This document shows, one piece after another, positions 19,808 to 28,548 of a stretch of 64,000 bases of DNA. Numbering within the stretch: the first letter of the stretch is position 1; every line of letters begins with the position of its first letter. The stretch covers positions 248,001 through 312,000 of the forward strand of contig NZ_BJTG01000004.1 in the NCBI RefSeq assembly GCF_013340205.1, read 5' to 3'. The stretch comes from Anaeromyxobacter diazotrophicus (lineage in GTDB: Bacteria > Myxococcota > Myxococcia > Myxococcales > Anaeromyxobacteraceae). The position numbers and the translations under genes were made by a program. The notes below the pieces were generated by a model. The model searched no databases. It was not told where the DNA came from and worked only from the letters and a program-made list of their open reading frames with translations.

Positions 19808-19835
19808 TGGATAATGGCCGCGCCGGGCTGCGCAA
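19808..19835 (-). promoter_or_regulatory. Promoter for fdxA
   Basis: On the minus strand TTGCGC (19835-19830) and TATCCA (19813-19808) are 16 bases apart. Transcription would start near 19800, just before the ribosome site of fdxA. Confidence 0.55.
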
Positions 19836-20246
19836 GCGTGACTCCGGGCAGACCCCTTCGGCTCGGCGGTTCGCCCGGCCCGCGCGCGCCGGGGCACGAC
19901 GCGGTACGTGGCGATACGCGCCGGCGTGTCCGAGGGGGGGCGCGAAGCGGCGCACGGCTCCGGCCGCGTGGTCCTCGCGCCGCGCGTGTAGCTCGGGGCC
20001 ACGCCGCGCGACGCGTGACCCGGGACGGCCGGCGAAAAACTCGCTCGCGCGGTGGCGGGTGCACGAACTGAACGCCGCGCTCGCTCAGACAGTTTCGCCG
20101 GCCGACACGGCACACAGGGCGCGGCGTGGCGGCCACGGGCCACGTGGGCGGCGCTGCGGAGGCGGCCTTCGCCGCGCGCCGCTTCGCGCCCCACCGCGCG
20201 GCGTGTTCGCGCTCGCCGCCAGCCCGCTCGCGGAGCGACGCCGGGA
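19836..20246. other. Gene-free stretch upstream of fdxA
   Basis: About 410 bases without a convincing gene on either strand. Open frames here have no start signals and no recognisable protein. The DNA holds many CGCG-rich short inverted segments but no ordered repeat apart from the palindromic element that begins at 20247. No RNA gene was recognised. Confidence 0.5.
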
Positions 20247-20462
20247 GGCGGCGGGGTGGCCCTCCGCCGGAGCGCAGGCCGACCTGCGGAAGAGCACGCT
20301 CGGTGAACAGGCGCTGCACCGCCGGTGCCGCGCCGCGCGCGTTTTTCCCGCGCCTCCGCGGCGCGGCACGTTGCGGTGCAAGCCGCCGAGCGTTTCTGAA
20401 CCGGCGGCCGTAGCAATCCGGCAGGTCGTCGCCGAGCACCGCCGGAGGGCCACCCCGCCGCC
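20247..20462 (-). repeat. Large palindromic intergenic repeat, copy A
   Basis: A 216-base imperfect palindrome, in inverted orientation relative to copies at 28549 and 54556. The terminal arms GGCGGCGGGGTGGCCCTCCG and their complement form a 20-bp perfect stem (20247-20266 with 20443-20462). Inside lie a GACCTGC / GCAGGTC stem and a central hairpin with GCACCGC / GCGGTGC and GTGCCGCGCCG / CGGCGCGGCAC stems. The segment CAGAAACGCTC is conserved among copies. It lies 107 bases from the inositol-phosphate synthase stop, in the space before fdxA. No target duplication and no reading frame of interest were seen. Confidence 0.85.
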
Positions 20463-20569
20463 GACCCCCGGCAACCCCGCGAAGGAGTACCCCGCGGGCG
20501 TCCGAAAGAGCACCGCCGCCGGCCCCAGGGAGGCCGGCGGCGGGAGTACCACCTCAGGGATCGCGGACC

Positions 20570-21892
<1,323 letters not shown>

Positions 21893-22073
21893 GTGTGTGT
21901 TCTCCTCGCGCGCTGTGGCGCAGACATGCGCGGCGGCCTCACCCGCGATCCGGCCTGCAGAGCGAGGGGACCGATGCGACGGGTGGGGTTCCGGCGCGCG
22001 CCGGCTCGGCAGGGTACACTTCCTCGACCATGGGATCCAAGCATCGAACGGGTGGCGGGATGGCGCAGGCGGC

Positions 22074-22445
22074 ATGAGAGCGCTCGTCCTCTTCCTCCGG
22101 GCGCCGGAATGGGAGGCGCGGCACCACGCGATCTCGCTCGCCATCACGGCCGCGGCGCTGGGCGACGAGGTGCACCTGGCGCTCTTTGGGGGGGCCCTCT
22201 CGGCCTTCGCCCGGGGCCAGTTCGGCGACGGCGCCCCCGAGGCCGCGCGGGCCGCCCGCGTGCCCCCGCTCGACGCCACCCTGGCCGAGGCCCGGCGCGA
22301 CCTGGGGGTGCGGGTGGTGGCCTGCGAGACCGCCCTCAGGCTGGCCGGCCTCGACCCGGCGAGCGCGGTCCCGCCGCTCGACGCGGTGGTGAGCCTGCCG
22401 GCGCTGTGGCGCCTGGCGCAGCAGGGCCGCGCACTGACCGTGTAG
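22074..22445 (+). CDS. DsrE-family-like small protein
   Basis: 123 residues resembling the DsrE/F fold: an N-terminal strand RALVLFLRAPEWEA, then ISLAITAAALGDEVHLALFGGAL as in small sulfur-relay or peroxiredoxin-like proteins, and a C-terminal helix. The cysteine in RVVACETAL is placed where DsrE-like proteins often have their reactive cysteine. The gene is divergent from the inositol-phosphate synthase and 73 bases before a ThiF/MoeB gene, at the head of a sulfur-related block. Assignment to DsrE is by pattern, not by search. Confidence 0.65.
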   Translation: MRALVLFLRAPEWEARHHAISLAITAAALGDEVHLALFGGALSAFARGQFGDGAPEAARAARVPPLDATLAEARRDLGVRVVACETALRLAGLDPASAVPPLDAVVSLPALWRLAQQGRALTV

Positions 22446-22518
22446 GGGGCCGGCGGCGCGCCGCCGCGGCGACGAACGGGGTTGCCCCGGCGCCACCACC
22501 TCCTCTATGAAGGCGTCG

Positions 22519-23259
22519 ATGAGCACGACCTTGGCCGACAAGCGGGCGCTGGTGATCGGGGCCGGCGGGCTGGGCGGCCCGGCGCTGCTGGCGCTGGCGA
22601 GCGCCGGGGTCGGGCGGCTCGTCCTGGTGGACGACGACGCGGTCGACCCCTCGAACCTCCACCGGCAGCCGCTCTTCGGCGCGGCCGACGTCGGGGCGCG
22701 CAAGGCGGAGGTGGCCGCGCGCCGACTCGGGCGGCTCTTCCCGGGCGTCCAGGTGGAGCCGCACGACCGGCGCTTCGACGACGCGAGCGCGTTCGAGCTG
22801 GCGCGCGCCGCCGACGTGGTGGTCGACGGCTCGGACAACTTCCCCACCAAGTTCCTCGCCAGCGACGCGGCCGTCGCCGCCGGCAAGCCCCTCGTCCACG
22901 GCGGGGTGCTCCGGTACACGCTCCAGCTCCTCACCGTGCTGCCCGGGGAGACGGGGTGCCTGCGCTGCCTCTTCGAGGCGCCGCCGCCCGAGGGCGCCGT
23001 CCCGAGCTGCGCCGAGGCCGGCGTGCTCGGGCCGCTGGCCGGCTTCGCCGGCTCGCTCATGGGCGCCGAGGCGGTGCGCGTGCTCTCGGGGGACCGCGGC
23101 AGCTACGCGGGGCGGCTCCTCGTGTACGAGGCGCGCGCCGCGCGATCGCGGACGGTCCCGGTGCGGCGGCGCGAGGGGTGCCCGGCCTGCCGCGCCCGCG
23201 CCGCCGCCGCGGCCCAGCACCTCGAGATCGACCGCACGCCGCGCGGGGGCGAGGCGTGA
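22519..23259 (+). CDS. ThiF/MoeB-family adenylyltransferase (E1-like)
   Basis: Adenylates the C-terminal glycine of a small sulfur-carrier or ubiquitin-like protein. 246 residues: nucleotide-binding LVIGAGGLGGPALLALASAG, VLVDDDAVDPSNLHRQ with the arginine, GARKAEVAARRL with the lysine, and VVVDGSDNFPTKF with the metal-binding aspartate. Zinc-binding cysteine pairs CLRC and CPAC are present, so this copy looks fully functional. ATG 22519 has AAGG 6 bases upstream; ATG 22507 is an alternative with no ribosome site. It overlaps the TusA-like gene by GTGA. Confidence 0.88.
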   Translation: MSTTLADKRALVIGAGGLGGPALLALASAGVGRLVLVDDDAVDPSNLHRQPLFGAADVGARKAEVAARRLGRLFPGVQVEPHDRRFDDASAFELARAADVVVDGSDNFPTKFLASDAAVAAGKPLVHGGVLRYTLQLLTVLPGETGCLRCLFEAPPPEGAVPSCAEAGVLGPLAGFAGSLMGAEAVRVLSGDRGSYAGRLLVYEARAARSRTVPVRRREGCPACRARAAAAAQHLEIDRTPRGGEA

Positions 23260-23531
23260 GCGCTCCCGCCGCGGCGCGGGTGGACGTGCGGGACGTGGCC
23301 TGCCCGCTCACCTGGGTCCGCACCCACCTCGCGCTCTCGCGCGTGGCGGTGGGCGAGGCGGTCGAGGTGCTCCTCCTCGCCGGCGAGCCGCTCGAGAGCG
23401 TCCCGCGCACCGCCGAGGAGGAGGGGCACCGCGTCGTCGCGCGCGAGCCGTGCCCGGAGGCGGGGGAGGGCGCCTGGCGGCTCCTGCTGGTGAAGGGCGA
23501 ACCGCCGCCGCGCGACGCGTGGACCCCGTGA
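23256..23531 (+). CDS. TusA/SirA-like sulfur-relay protein
   Basis: 91 residues. The N-terminal pattern VDVRDVACPLTWVRTHLAL matches the TusA family, in which the cysteine of CP carries a persulfide; the rest (GEAVEVLLLAGEPLESVP) follows the two-layer fold. The start GTG 23256 overlaps the stop of the ThiF gene. In this context it probably hands sulfur to the carrier activated by the neighbouring E1-like enzyme. YedF-like or other TusA paralogue roles are possible. Confidence 0.82.
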   Translation: MSAPAAARVDVRDVACPLTWVRTHLALSRVAVGEAVEVLLLAGEPLESVPRTAEEEGHRVVAREPCPEAGEGAWRLLLVKGEPPPRDAWTP

Positions 23532-23555
23532 GCGACCTCGCTGGAGGCTAGACCC

Positions 23556-24245
23556 TTGTCCCTGTCCGACGACGAGCTGGCGCGCTACGCCCGGCAGCTC
23601 ATCCTCCCCGGCTTCAACGCCACGGCCCAGGAGTTCCTGCGGGCCGCCCGGGTCCACGTGGTCGGCGCGGGCGAGCTGGCCGGCCCCGCCCTCGTCTACC
23701 TGGCGCAGGCGGGTGTCGGCGCGCTCTTCGTGGACGACGCGCTCGACGTGGCGGCGGAGGACCCCGCGGCCTGGCTCTACCGCGCCGACCAGGTGGGCGA
23801 GCCGCGCCTCTTCACGGCCATGGCCGCGCTGCGCGAGCTGGCGCCCTGGGCGCGGGTCCGCCCGTACGCCACCGGGGCCGATCCGACGGCGGTGCTCGTC
23901 TGCGCCCCGTCGCTCGGGCTGGCGCGCGAGGCCGCCGAGCGCGCCCGCACCGCCGGGCTGCCGCACGTGGTGGCGCTCGCCGATGGGGACGGCGGCGAGG
24001 TGGTCTCGGTGCCGGTGGGCGCGCCCTGCTACTCCTGCGGCTCCCGGCCCGGCACCGGCGCCCTCCCGCGGGCCGGCGTCGCCGCGGCCCTGGGCGCGCT
24101 GGGGGCGGCGGAGCTCCTGCTCATCCTCACCGGGCTCGCCCCGGCGCGGACGGGGCGCCGCCTCGACCTGGTGCTGGGGCAGCCGCAGGCGCGCGCCACC
24201 GCGCGCCTCCCGGGCTGCGCCTGCGGGCAGGGGCGGGGAGTCTGA
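23556..24245 (+). CDS. Degenerate ThiF-like protein (likely pseudo-E1)
   Basis: 229 residues. The start DDELARYARQLILPGF is the typical MoeB/ThiF opening. The nucleotide loop is altered: VGAGELAGPALVYL replaces GAGGLGSP, and the NLxRQ and DVGxxKA segments are not recognisable. A C-terminal cysteine pair set, CYSCGS and CACG, could still hold zinc. It may be a non-catalytic partner of the intact ThiF, as in split E1 heterodimers, or a diverged enzyme. TTG 23556 is the likely start, with TGGAGG 9 bases upstream. Confidence 0.75.
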   Translation: MSLSDDELARYARQLILPGFNATAQEFLRAARVHVVGAGELAGPALVYLAQAGVGALFVDDALDVAAEDPAAWLYRADQVGEPRLFTAMAALRELAPWARVRPYATGADPTAVLVCAPSLGLAREAAERARTAGLPHVVALADGDGGEVVSVPVGAPCYSCGSRPGTGALPRAGVAAALGALGAAELLLILTGLAPARTGRRLDLVLGQPQARATARLPGCACGQGRGV

Positions 24246-24670
24246 TCCCGCCCGCGGCGCTGGCCGAGGTGGCGCGCCTCGCCGAGGGGCAGCCCGGCCG
24301 GGAGGTGTGCGGGTTCGTGGTGCGGCGGGGCGCCGGCGCGGTGGAGGTCCTCGAGGTCGCGAACGTCGCGGCGCCGGACCGGGCGGCCGCGGCGTTCGAG
24401 CTCGACCCCGCGGAGGAGCTGAGGCTCCTCCAGCGGCTGGCCGCCGAGGGGGGCGAGGTGCTGGCCATTTTCCACTCGCACCTCGACGCCCCCGCGATCC
24501 CCTCGCCGAGCGACGTGGCCGGGGCCTTCGGGGACGGGGTGCCCCTGTGGCCGGGCGTCGAGCACGTCATCGTCTCGGTGCGGGCCGGCCGGGCGGCCGA
24601 GGTGCGGCGATATCGCGCGGTCCAGGGGGCGCTGGTGCCCGCCGGCGCGCCCGAGCCGAACTGTGCGTGA
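24242..24670 (+). CDS. JAMM/MPN+ metalloprotease (Mec-like)
   Basis: About 142 residues of the prokaryotic JAB1/MPN family. The zinc site is complete: the glutamate in REVCGF and HSH followed by seven residues, Ser, two residues, Asp, the exact HxHx7SxxD spacing. Such enzymes cleave sulfur-carrier proteins from cysteine (Mec/CysO) or remove C-terminal extensions. The start is uncertain: homology begins at LIPPAALAEV, which would use CTG 24242 overlapping the preceding stop; the first GTG is 24269 and would remove the first strand. Last gene of the ThiF-TusA-ThiF-JAMM set. Confidence 0.85.
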   Translation: MIPPAALAEVARLAEGQPGREVCGFVVRRGAGAVEVLEVANVAAPDRAAAAFELDPAEELRLLQRLAAEGGEVLAIFHSHLDAPAIPSPSDVAGAFGDGVPLWPGVEHVIVSVRAGRAAEVRRYRAVQGALVPAGAPEPNCA

Positions 24671-24715
24671 ACGGGCCGGGCGGCCGTTTCCTGGCCGAAA
24701 AGGGGAGCCTGCCGT

Positions 24716-24721
24716 TATACT
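24716..24721 (+). promoter_or_regulatory. Candidate -10 box before APS kinase gene
   Basis: TATACT (24716-24721) is close to the sigma-70 consensus and stands out in this GC-rich DNA. No good -35 hexamer is seen at the expected distance. It lies 51 bases before the APS kinase start. Confidence 0.4.
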
Positions 24722-24772
24722 GGAACCCTCGCAGCAGGCCGGCGAGCAGCCAGACGTCGCCCGGAGGACGGC

Positions 24773-25498
24773 ATGGACCCGCAGGCGCAGACCGGATTCA
24801 TCCTGTGGATCACCGGCATGAACGGGACGGGCAAGAGCTCGCTCGCCCGCTTCGTGCACCAGCGGCTGTCCCTCATCGGCCGTCGCGCCGAGCTCGTCGA
24901 TGCGGACGACCGCGCCGAGCTGCTCACCGCCGGCCTCGGCCCGAGCAAGGACGACCGCGACCTGGCCGTGAAGCGGGTGGGGCACGTGGCGAAGATGCTG
25001 GCCCGCAACGGGGTGGTGGCGGTCTGCGCGGCCCTGTCCCCTTACCGCGAGCCGCGCGAGGCGCTGCGCCGCGAGTCCCGGCGCTTCGTCGAGGTCTTCG
25101 TCGACTGCCCGATGGAGGCGCTCCTCGGGCGCGACCCCATCTACAAGAAGGCGATGGCGGGCGAGGTGAAGAACGTGCCCGGGGTGGACGACCCCTACGA
25201 GCCGCCCAGCCACGCCGAGGTCACGGTCCACTCGGACCAGGAGCGCACGGAGGCCGCGGCGCTCCGCATCTTCCAGGCGCTGGTGGACCTCAAGTACCTC
25301 GCGCCCGCGGAGTTCGGGCGCCTCACCGGCGGGCAGCGCCCGAAGCGCGCGCGCCCGGCGGGGCGGGGCAAGGCCGCCGGCCAGGGAGCTGGCAAGCCCC
25401 GCGCCCGGCCCAAGGCCGCCGGCCGTCCCAGCGCCCGCCAGGCCACGAAGAAGGCGGCCGCCCGCGCCCCCGCTCCGCGGCGGCAGCGCAAGCGGTAG
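24773..25498 (+). CDS. Adenylylsulfate (APS) kinase-like protein with basic tail
   Basis: 241 residues. Residues 1-180 are an APS-kinase fold: WITGMNGTGKSSLARFVHQ is the P-loop, VDADDRAELL stands where the family has its DGDxxR motif, and VFVDCPMEALLGRDPIYKKA is the conserved lid-side segment. It would make PAPS from APS. The P-loop and DGD variants mean substrate is not certain. Residues from about 185 to the end are Lys, Arg, Ala, Pro and Gly only, like histone H1 tails, and are not part of the enzyme. GGAGGA precedes ATG 24773. Confidence 0.78.
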   Translation: MDPQAQTGFILWITGMNGTGKSSLARFVHQRLSLIGRRAELVDADDRAELLTAGLGPSKDDRDLAVKRVGHVAKMLARNGVVAVCAALSPYREPREALRRESRRFVEVFVDCPMEALLGRDPIYKKAMAGEVKNVPGVDDPYEPPSHAEVTVHSDQERTEAAALRIFQALVDLKYLAPAEFGRLTGGQRPKRARPAGRGKAAGQGAGKPRARPKAAGRPSARQATKKAAARAPAPRRQRKR

Positions 25499-25576
25499 CC
25501 CCGGGGCGCCGCGATCCGGCAGGCGGGGCGAGCGGCGGTTTGCCGCGCGCCCCGGCTCGGTTAGATTGCGCCCGCC

Positions 25577-26422
25577 ATGTCATCGCTCGAAGAGGTCCGG
25601 CGCGCGTCCGAGGACAAGCTGCGCCAGATGAAGTCGTCGCTCTCCGGCCTGGGGGGCGCGGTCGTCGCCTTCTCCGCCGGGGTGGACTCCACGTTCGTGC
25701 TGGCCGTCGCCCGCGAGGTCCTGGGCGACGGCGCGGTCGCGCTCACCGCCCACTCGCCCAGCGTGCCCCAGGCCGAGCGCGAGGACGCGCGCGCGCTGGC
25801 GCGCCGGCTCGGCGCGCGGCACCTCGAGGTGACGAGCCACGAGCTCGACGACCCGCGCTACGCCGCGAACGGCACCGACCGCTGCTTCTGGTGCAAGAGC
25901 GAGCTCTACCGGCTGTGCGAGGAGGCCGCCCGCCGCGAGCAGCTCCCGGCCGTGCTGGACGGCTTCAACGCCGACGATCGCCGCGACCACCGCCCGGGCC
26001 ACCGCGCCGCCGAGGAGCGGGAGGTGCGCTCGCCGCTGGCGGAGGCGGGGCTCACCAAGGACGAGGTGCGCGCCTGGAGCGAGGCGTACGGGCTGCCGAC
26101 CTGGGACAAGCCGCAGATGGCCTGCCTCGCCTCGCGCCTGCCCTACGGCACGGCGGTGACGGCGGAGCGGCTCTCGCAGGTGGAGCGCGCGGAGGCGGCG
26201 CTGCGCGCGCTCGGCCTCCGCAGCTTCCGCGTCCGCTTCCACGGCGAGATCGGGCGCGTCGAGGTGGCCGCCGACGAGCAGGAGCACGCCTTCGCGCGCC
26301 GGGCCGAGCTGGCCCGCGCCGTGCGCGAGGCGGGGTTCAAGCTGGCGGTGCTCGACCTCGAGCCGTTCCGCTCCGGGCGGATGAACGAGCTCGCCGGCGT
26401 CGCGCTCCCGGTGCTCGGCTAG
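25577..26422 (+). CDS. larE: LarE-type ATP-dependent sulfurtransferase
   Basis: PP-loop enzyme; LarE adenylates and sulfurates the nickel-pincer cofactor precursor of lactate racemase. 281 residues: PP-loop VAFSAGVDSTFVLAVA, the LarE/ExsB-like TDRCFWCKSELY, and KPQMACLASRLPYG, whose cysteine corresponds to the sacrificial sulfur donor in single-cysteine LarE proteins. No larA, larB or larC is nearby, so the true cofactor may be another. TAGATT (25562-25567) with TTGCCG 16 bases earlier ends 9 bases before ATG 25577, suggesting a leaderless mRNA. Confidence 0.85.
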   Translation: MSSLEEVRRASEDKLRQMKSSLSGLGGAVVAFSAGVDSTFVLAVAREVLGDGAVALTAHSPSVPQAEREDARALARRLGARHLEVTSHELDDPRYAANGTDRCFWCKSELYRLCEEAARREQLPAVLDGFNADDRRDHRPGHRAAEEREVRSPLAEAGLTKDEVRAWSEAYGLPTWDKPQMACLASRLPYGTAVTAERLSQVERAEAALRALGLRSFRVRFHGEIGRVEVAADEQEHAFARRAELARAVREAGFKLAVLDLEPFRSGRMNELAGVALPVLG

Positions 26423-26441
26423 CGAGTCAAGAGCCCTTTTT

Positions 26442-26469
26442 TTGACAGGAGGCTATCGGCTGGTAGCGT
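26442..26469 (+). promoter_or_regulatory. Promoter for RHH gene
   Basis: TTGACA (26442-26447), 16 bases, TAGCGT (26464-26469). The -35 is a perfect consensus hexamer, set in an unusual T-rich stretch. Transcription near 26476 leaves a 30-base leader with AAGGAGAG. Confidence 0.65.
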
Positions 26470-26505
26470 GTGGGCAAAGGTGATCCAAAGAAGGAGAGAG
26501 CCTAC

Positions 26506-26724
26506 ATGGACCTGCACGCCCCCACGAACCCGATCGAGTCGAACGAAGCCCTCACCACCTCCCGGCTGGAGCCGATGCTGATCCGGCTCCCGCCCCCGCT
26601 GGCCGACCAGCTCCGCGAGCTGGCCCGGACGACGCGCATCCGCCAGTCGGACTACCTGCGCGAGGCGGTGGCCGACCTCCTCGCGAAGTACCGCAACGTC
26701 CAGGGCATCAGCGCGGCGCGGTGA
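26506..26724 (+). CDS. Ribbon-helix-helix (CopG/Arc-like) protein
   Basis: 72 residues. The C-terminal 50 form an RHH motif: strand RLEPMLIRLPPPLADQ, then helix ELARTTRIRQ and helix SDYLREAVADLLAKY. RHH dimers bind operators, so this may be a small transcription factor or the DNA-binding half of a stability system; no toxin gene is beside it. ATG 26506 has an ideal AAGGAGAG site. Its 3' end overlaps convergent truA by 17 bases. Confidence 0.8.
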   Translation: MDLHAPTNPIESNEALTTSRLEPMLIRLPPPLADQLRELARTTRIRQSDYLREAVADLLAKYRNVQGISAAR

Positions 26725-27541
26725 AGGCCGCGCCCGGCTGGAAGGGGCTCCGCGGGTACGCGACCCGTACGAGCGTGAGCCCCCAGCCTGGCGCCCGCAC
26801 CCCCCGGTAGCGGACGGAGGGCGCGGCCAGCAGCTGGGAGACGCGTTCCGGCCGCTCGGCGCCCACCCCCGCCGCGACCGCCATCCCGACCAGGTTGCGG
26901 ACCATCGCCCGCAGGAAGCCGTGCCCCTCGACCACGAAGGCGGCGAGCGGCCGCTCCGCCGCGGTCACCACCTCCGCCCGGGTCACCGTCCGCACCGTCG
27001 CGCGCGGGTCGCGATCGCGCCGCGCGGTCTGCTCCCCCGGCCGCGCCAGCCCGGCGAAGTCGTGCTCGCCCACGGCCCTCGCCAGCGCGTCGGCCGCCCG
27101 CGCCGGGTCGAGCCGCTGCGCCGGCCTGTCCGGGAAGGCCCGCGCGTCGGGCAGCGCCCAGGCGAAGCGCGCCAGCTCCGGCGGCGGCGGCCAGCCGACC
27201 AGGTAGACGTAGGTGCGACTCCGGGCGGAGGCGCGCGCGTGGAATCCCGGCGGCGCGACCGCCGCCTCGAGGCAGGTGAGCCCGCCCGGCGTGCGCGCAT
27301 TCACCTCGGCGCGGAGGCGCGCCGGGTCGAGCGCCGCGCGGGCGCTGAAGGTCACCACCTGGTCGAGCGCGTGGACGCCGGCGTCGGTGCGGGCGGCCGC
27401 GTCGAGGCGCACCTCGCCCGCGAGGTGGGAGAGCGCCTCCTGCAGGCACCCTTGCACCGTGATCATCCCAGGTTGGCGCTGCCAGCCGCGGAAGGCGTCG
27501 CCTTCGTAGGCGAGGCGCAGCGCGTAGCGGCGCTTTTCCAT
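26708..27541 (-). CDS. truA: tRNA pseudouridine(38-40) synthase
   Basis: Modifies uridines 38-40 in the anticodon arm of tRNAs. 277 residues: LRLAYEGDAFRGWQRQP opening, catalytic aspartate in AARTDAGVHALDQVV, SRTYVYLVG, and VEGHGFLRAMVRNLVGMAV of the C-terminal half. ATG 27541 begins MEKRRYALRL. Upstream a 7-bp inverted repeat lies between it and the divergent AgmX-like gene. Confidence 0.95.
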   Translation of the reverse strand: MEKRRYALRLAYEGDAFRGWQRQPGMITVQGCLQEALSHLAGEVRLDAAARTDAGVHALDQVVTFSARAALDPARLRAEVNARTPGGLTCLEAAVAPPGFHARASARSRTYVYLVGWPPPPELARFAWALPDARAFPDRPAQRLDPARAADALARAVGEHDFAGLARPGEQTARRDRDPRATVRTVTRAEVVTAAERPLAAFVVEGHGFLRAMVRNLVGMAVAAGVGAERPERVSQLLAAPSVRYRGVRAPGWGLTLVRVAYPRSPFQPGAAFTAPR

Positions 27542-27542
27542 C

Positions 27543-27562
27543 GCGTGCTAACTTGAGCACGC
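27543..27562. promoter_or_regulatory. Inverted repeat between divergent genes
   Basis: GCGTGCT-AACTTG-AGCACGC, a perfect 7-bp inverted repeat that begins one base before the truA start and lies 37 bases before the AgmX-like gene. TAACTT within the spacer could serve as a -10 box for the plus-strand gene, making the repeat a candidate operator. Confidence 0.4.
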
Positions 27563-27598
27563 TTCCGCCGCGCCCTTCCAGCGCGAACCTTTCCCACG

Positions 27599-28483
27599 AT
27601 GAACGACGCTCTCGACACGCAGGCCGCCACCCGCGAGTGGCTCTTCAAGGACGGCGTCCAGGTCTTCGGCCCCATCCCGGAGGCGCGGCTCGTGGAGCTG
27701 CTCCTCGAGGGACGCGTCGGCCCGGGCACCCTGGTGGCGAACGAGGATGGGGCCTGGCGGCCCGCGTCCGAGGTGCCGGGGTTCCTCGTCCACCTGCGCA
27801 AGGCGGAGGCGCGCGCCCGGGTCGAGGCCGAGGTGACCGGCGCGGCGCGGCTCGCGCGGCGCCGCACGGCGCTGCAGGGCTCGGCGCTCGCGGTGGTGAT
27901 CCTCCTCCTCGTCACGCTGGTGGGAGTGGGCGCGTTCCTCCTCGCCACGCGGCGGTGGGAGCGGCGCAGCGCGCTGCTCGACGACCTGGGCGACGGCATC
28001 GCCATCACCTCCGCGCGCGTCGGCAACGGCGCGCGCTCGAGCGCGGCCGACGACGAGATCGCCATCCCCGACCTGCCCGCCGGCGCGCCGGCCGGCGCCA
28101 GCGCGGCCCCGAAGCCTCACGCCGCCGCCGCCGCGCGCGGCGCGCGGCCGGGCGCGGCCACCGGCTCGGCCGAGGGCGGTGACCTCGTCATGGCGCAGTA
28201 CGACCCGCGCCGGATCCAGGCCGTGGTGGCGCGCCAGCAGGGCTCGCTCGCGCCGTGCCTGCGGGACGAGGCGAAGCGCTCCCCCGAGTTCGCCGGGGAC
28301 ATCCCCATCGAGTTCGCGGTCGGGAACGACGGGCGGGTGGCGGCGCTCTGGATCGACGAGCCGCGCTTCAAGTCGGGCCCGCTGCGCGAGTGCCTCTTCG
28401 CGCGGCTGCGGGAGTGGAGCTTCGACCGCTTCCCGGGGCAGCGGCCGGTGGTGTCGCTCTCCTTCCGGATCTCGCCGCTCTAG
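27599..28483 (+). CDS. GYF-like / AgmX-PglI C-terminal domain membrane protein
   Basis: 294 residues. Parts in order: a GYF_2-like domain (EWLFKDGVQVFGPIPEARL and GAWRPASEVPGFL), one membrane segment near residue 100 (GSALAVVILLLVTLVGVGAF), a low-complexity Ala/Gly linker, and a TonB-like AgmX/PglI C-terminal domain (RIQAVVARQQGSLAPCL, then DIPIEFAVGNDGRVAALWI and LREWSFDRFP). AgmX/PglI belongs to myxobacterial gliding-motility sets, but this domain is widespread in that phylum, so motility cannot be concluded. Copy B of the palindromic repeat follows 65 bases later. Confidence 0.8.
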   Translation: MNDALDTQAATREWLFKDGVQVFGPIPEARLVELLLEGRVGPGTLVANEDGAWRPASEVPGFLVHLRKAEARARVEAEVTGAARLARRRTALQGSALAVVILLLVTLVGVGAFLLATRRWERRSALLDDLGDGIAITSARVGNGARSSAADDEIAIPDLPAGAPAGASAAPKPHAAAAARGARPGAATGSAEGGDLVMAQYDPRRIQAVVARQQGSLAPCLRDEAKRSPEFAGDIPIEFAVGNDGRVAALWIDEPRFKSGPLRECLFARLREWSFDRFPGQRPVVSLSFRISPL

Positions 28484-28548
28484 CACGCGGTTCCCGAGGT
28501 CCCCTCGCCGCGCCGCGAGCCGCGCCGCCAGCCGCCCTAGGAGCGGCT

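Noticed and set aside
19786-20439. Extension of the ferredoxin gene upstream to 20439
   Set aside because: Homology begins at [12 protein letters not shown] with a good ribosome site and promoter; the upstream part runs through palindromic repeat A.
23556-24245. Second ThiF as an ordinary MoeB
   Set aside because: The nucleotide-binding loop and arginine/lysine motifs are lost, so it is called a likely pseudo-enzyme instead.
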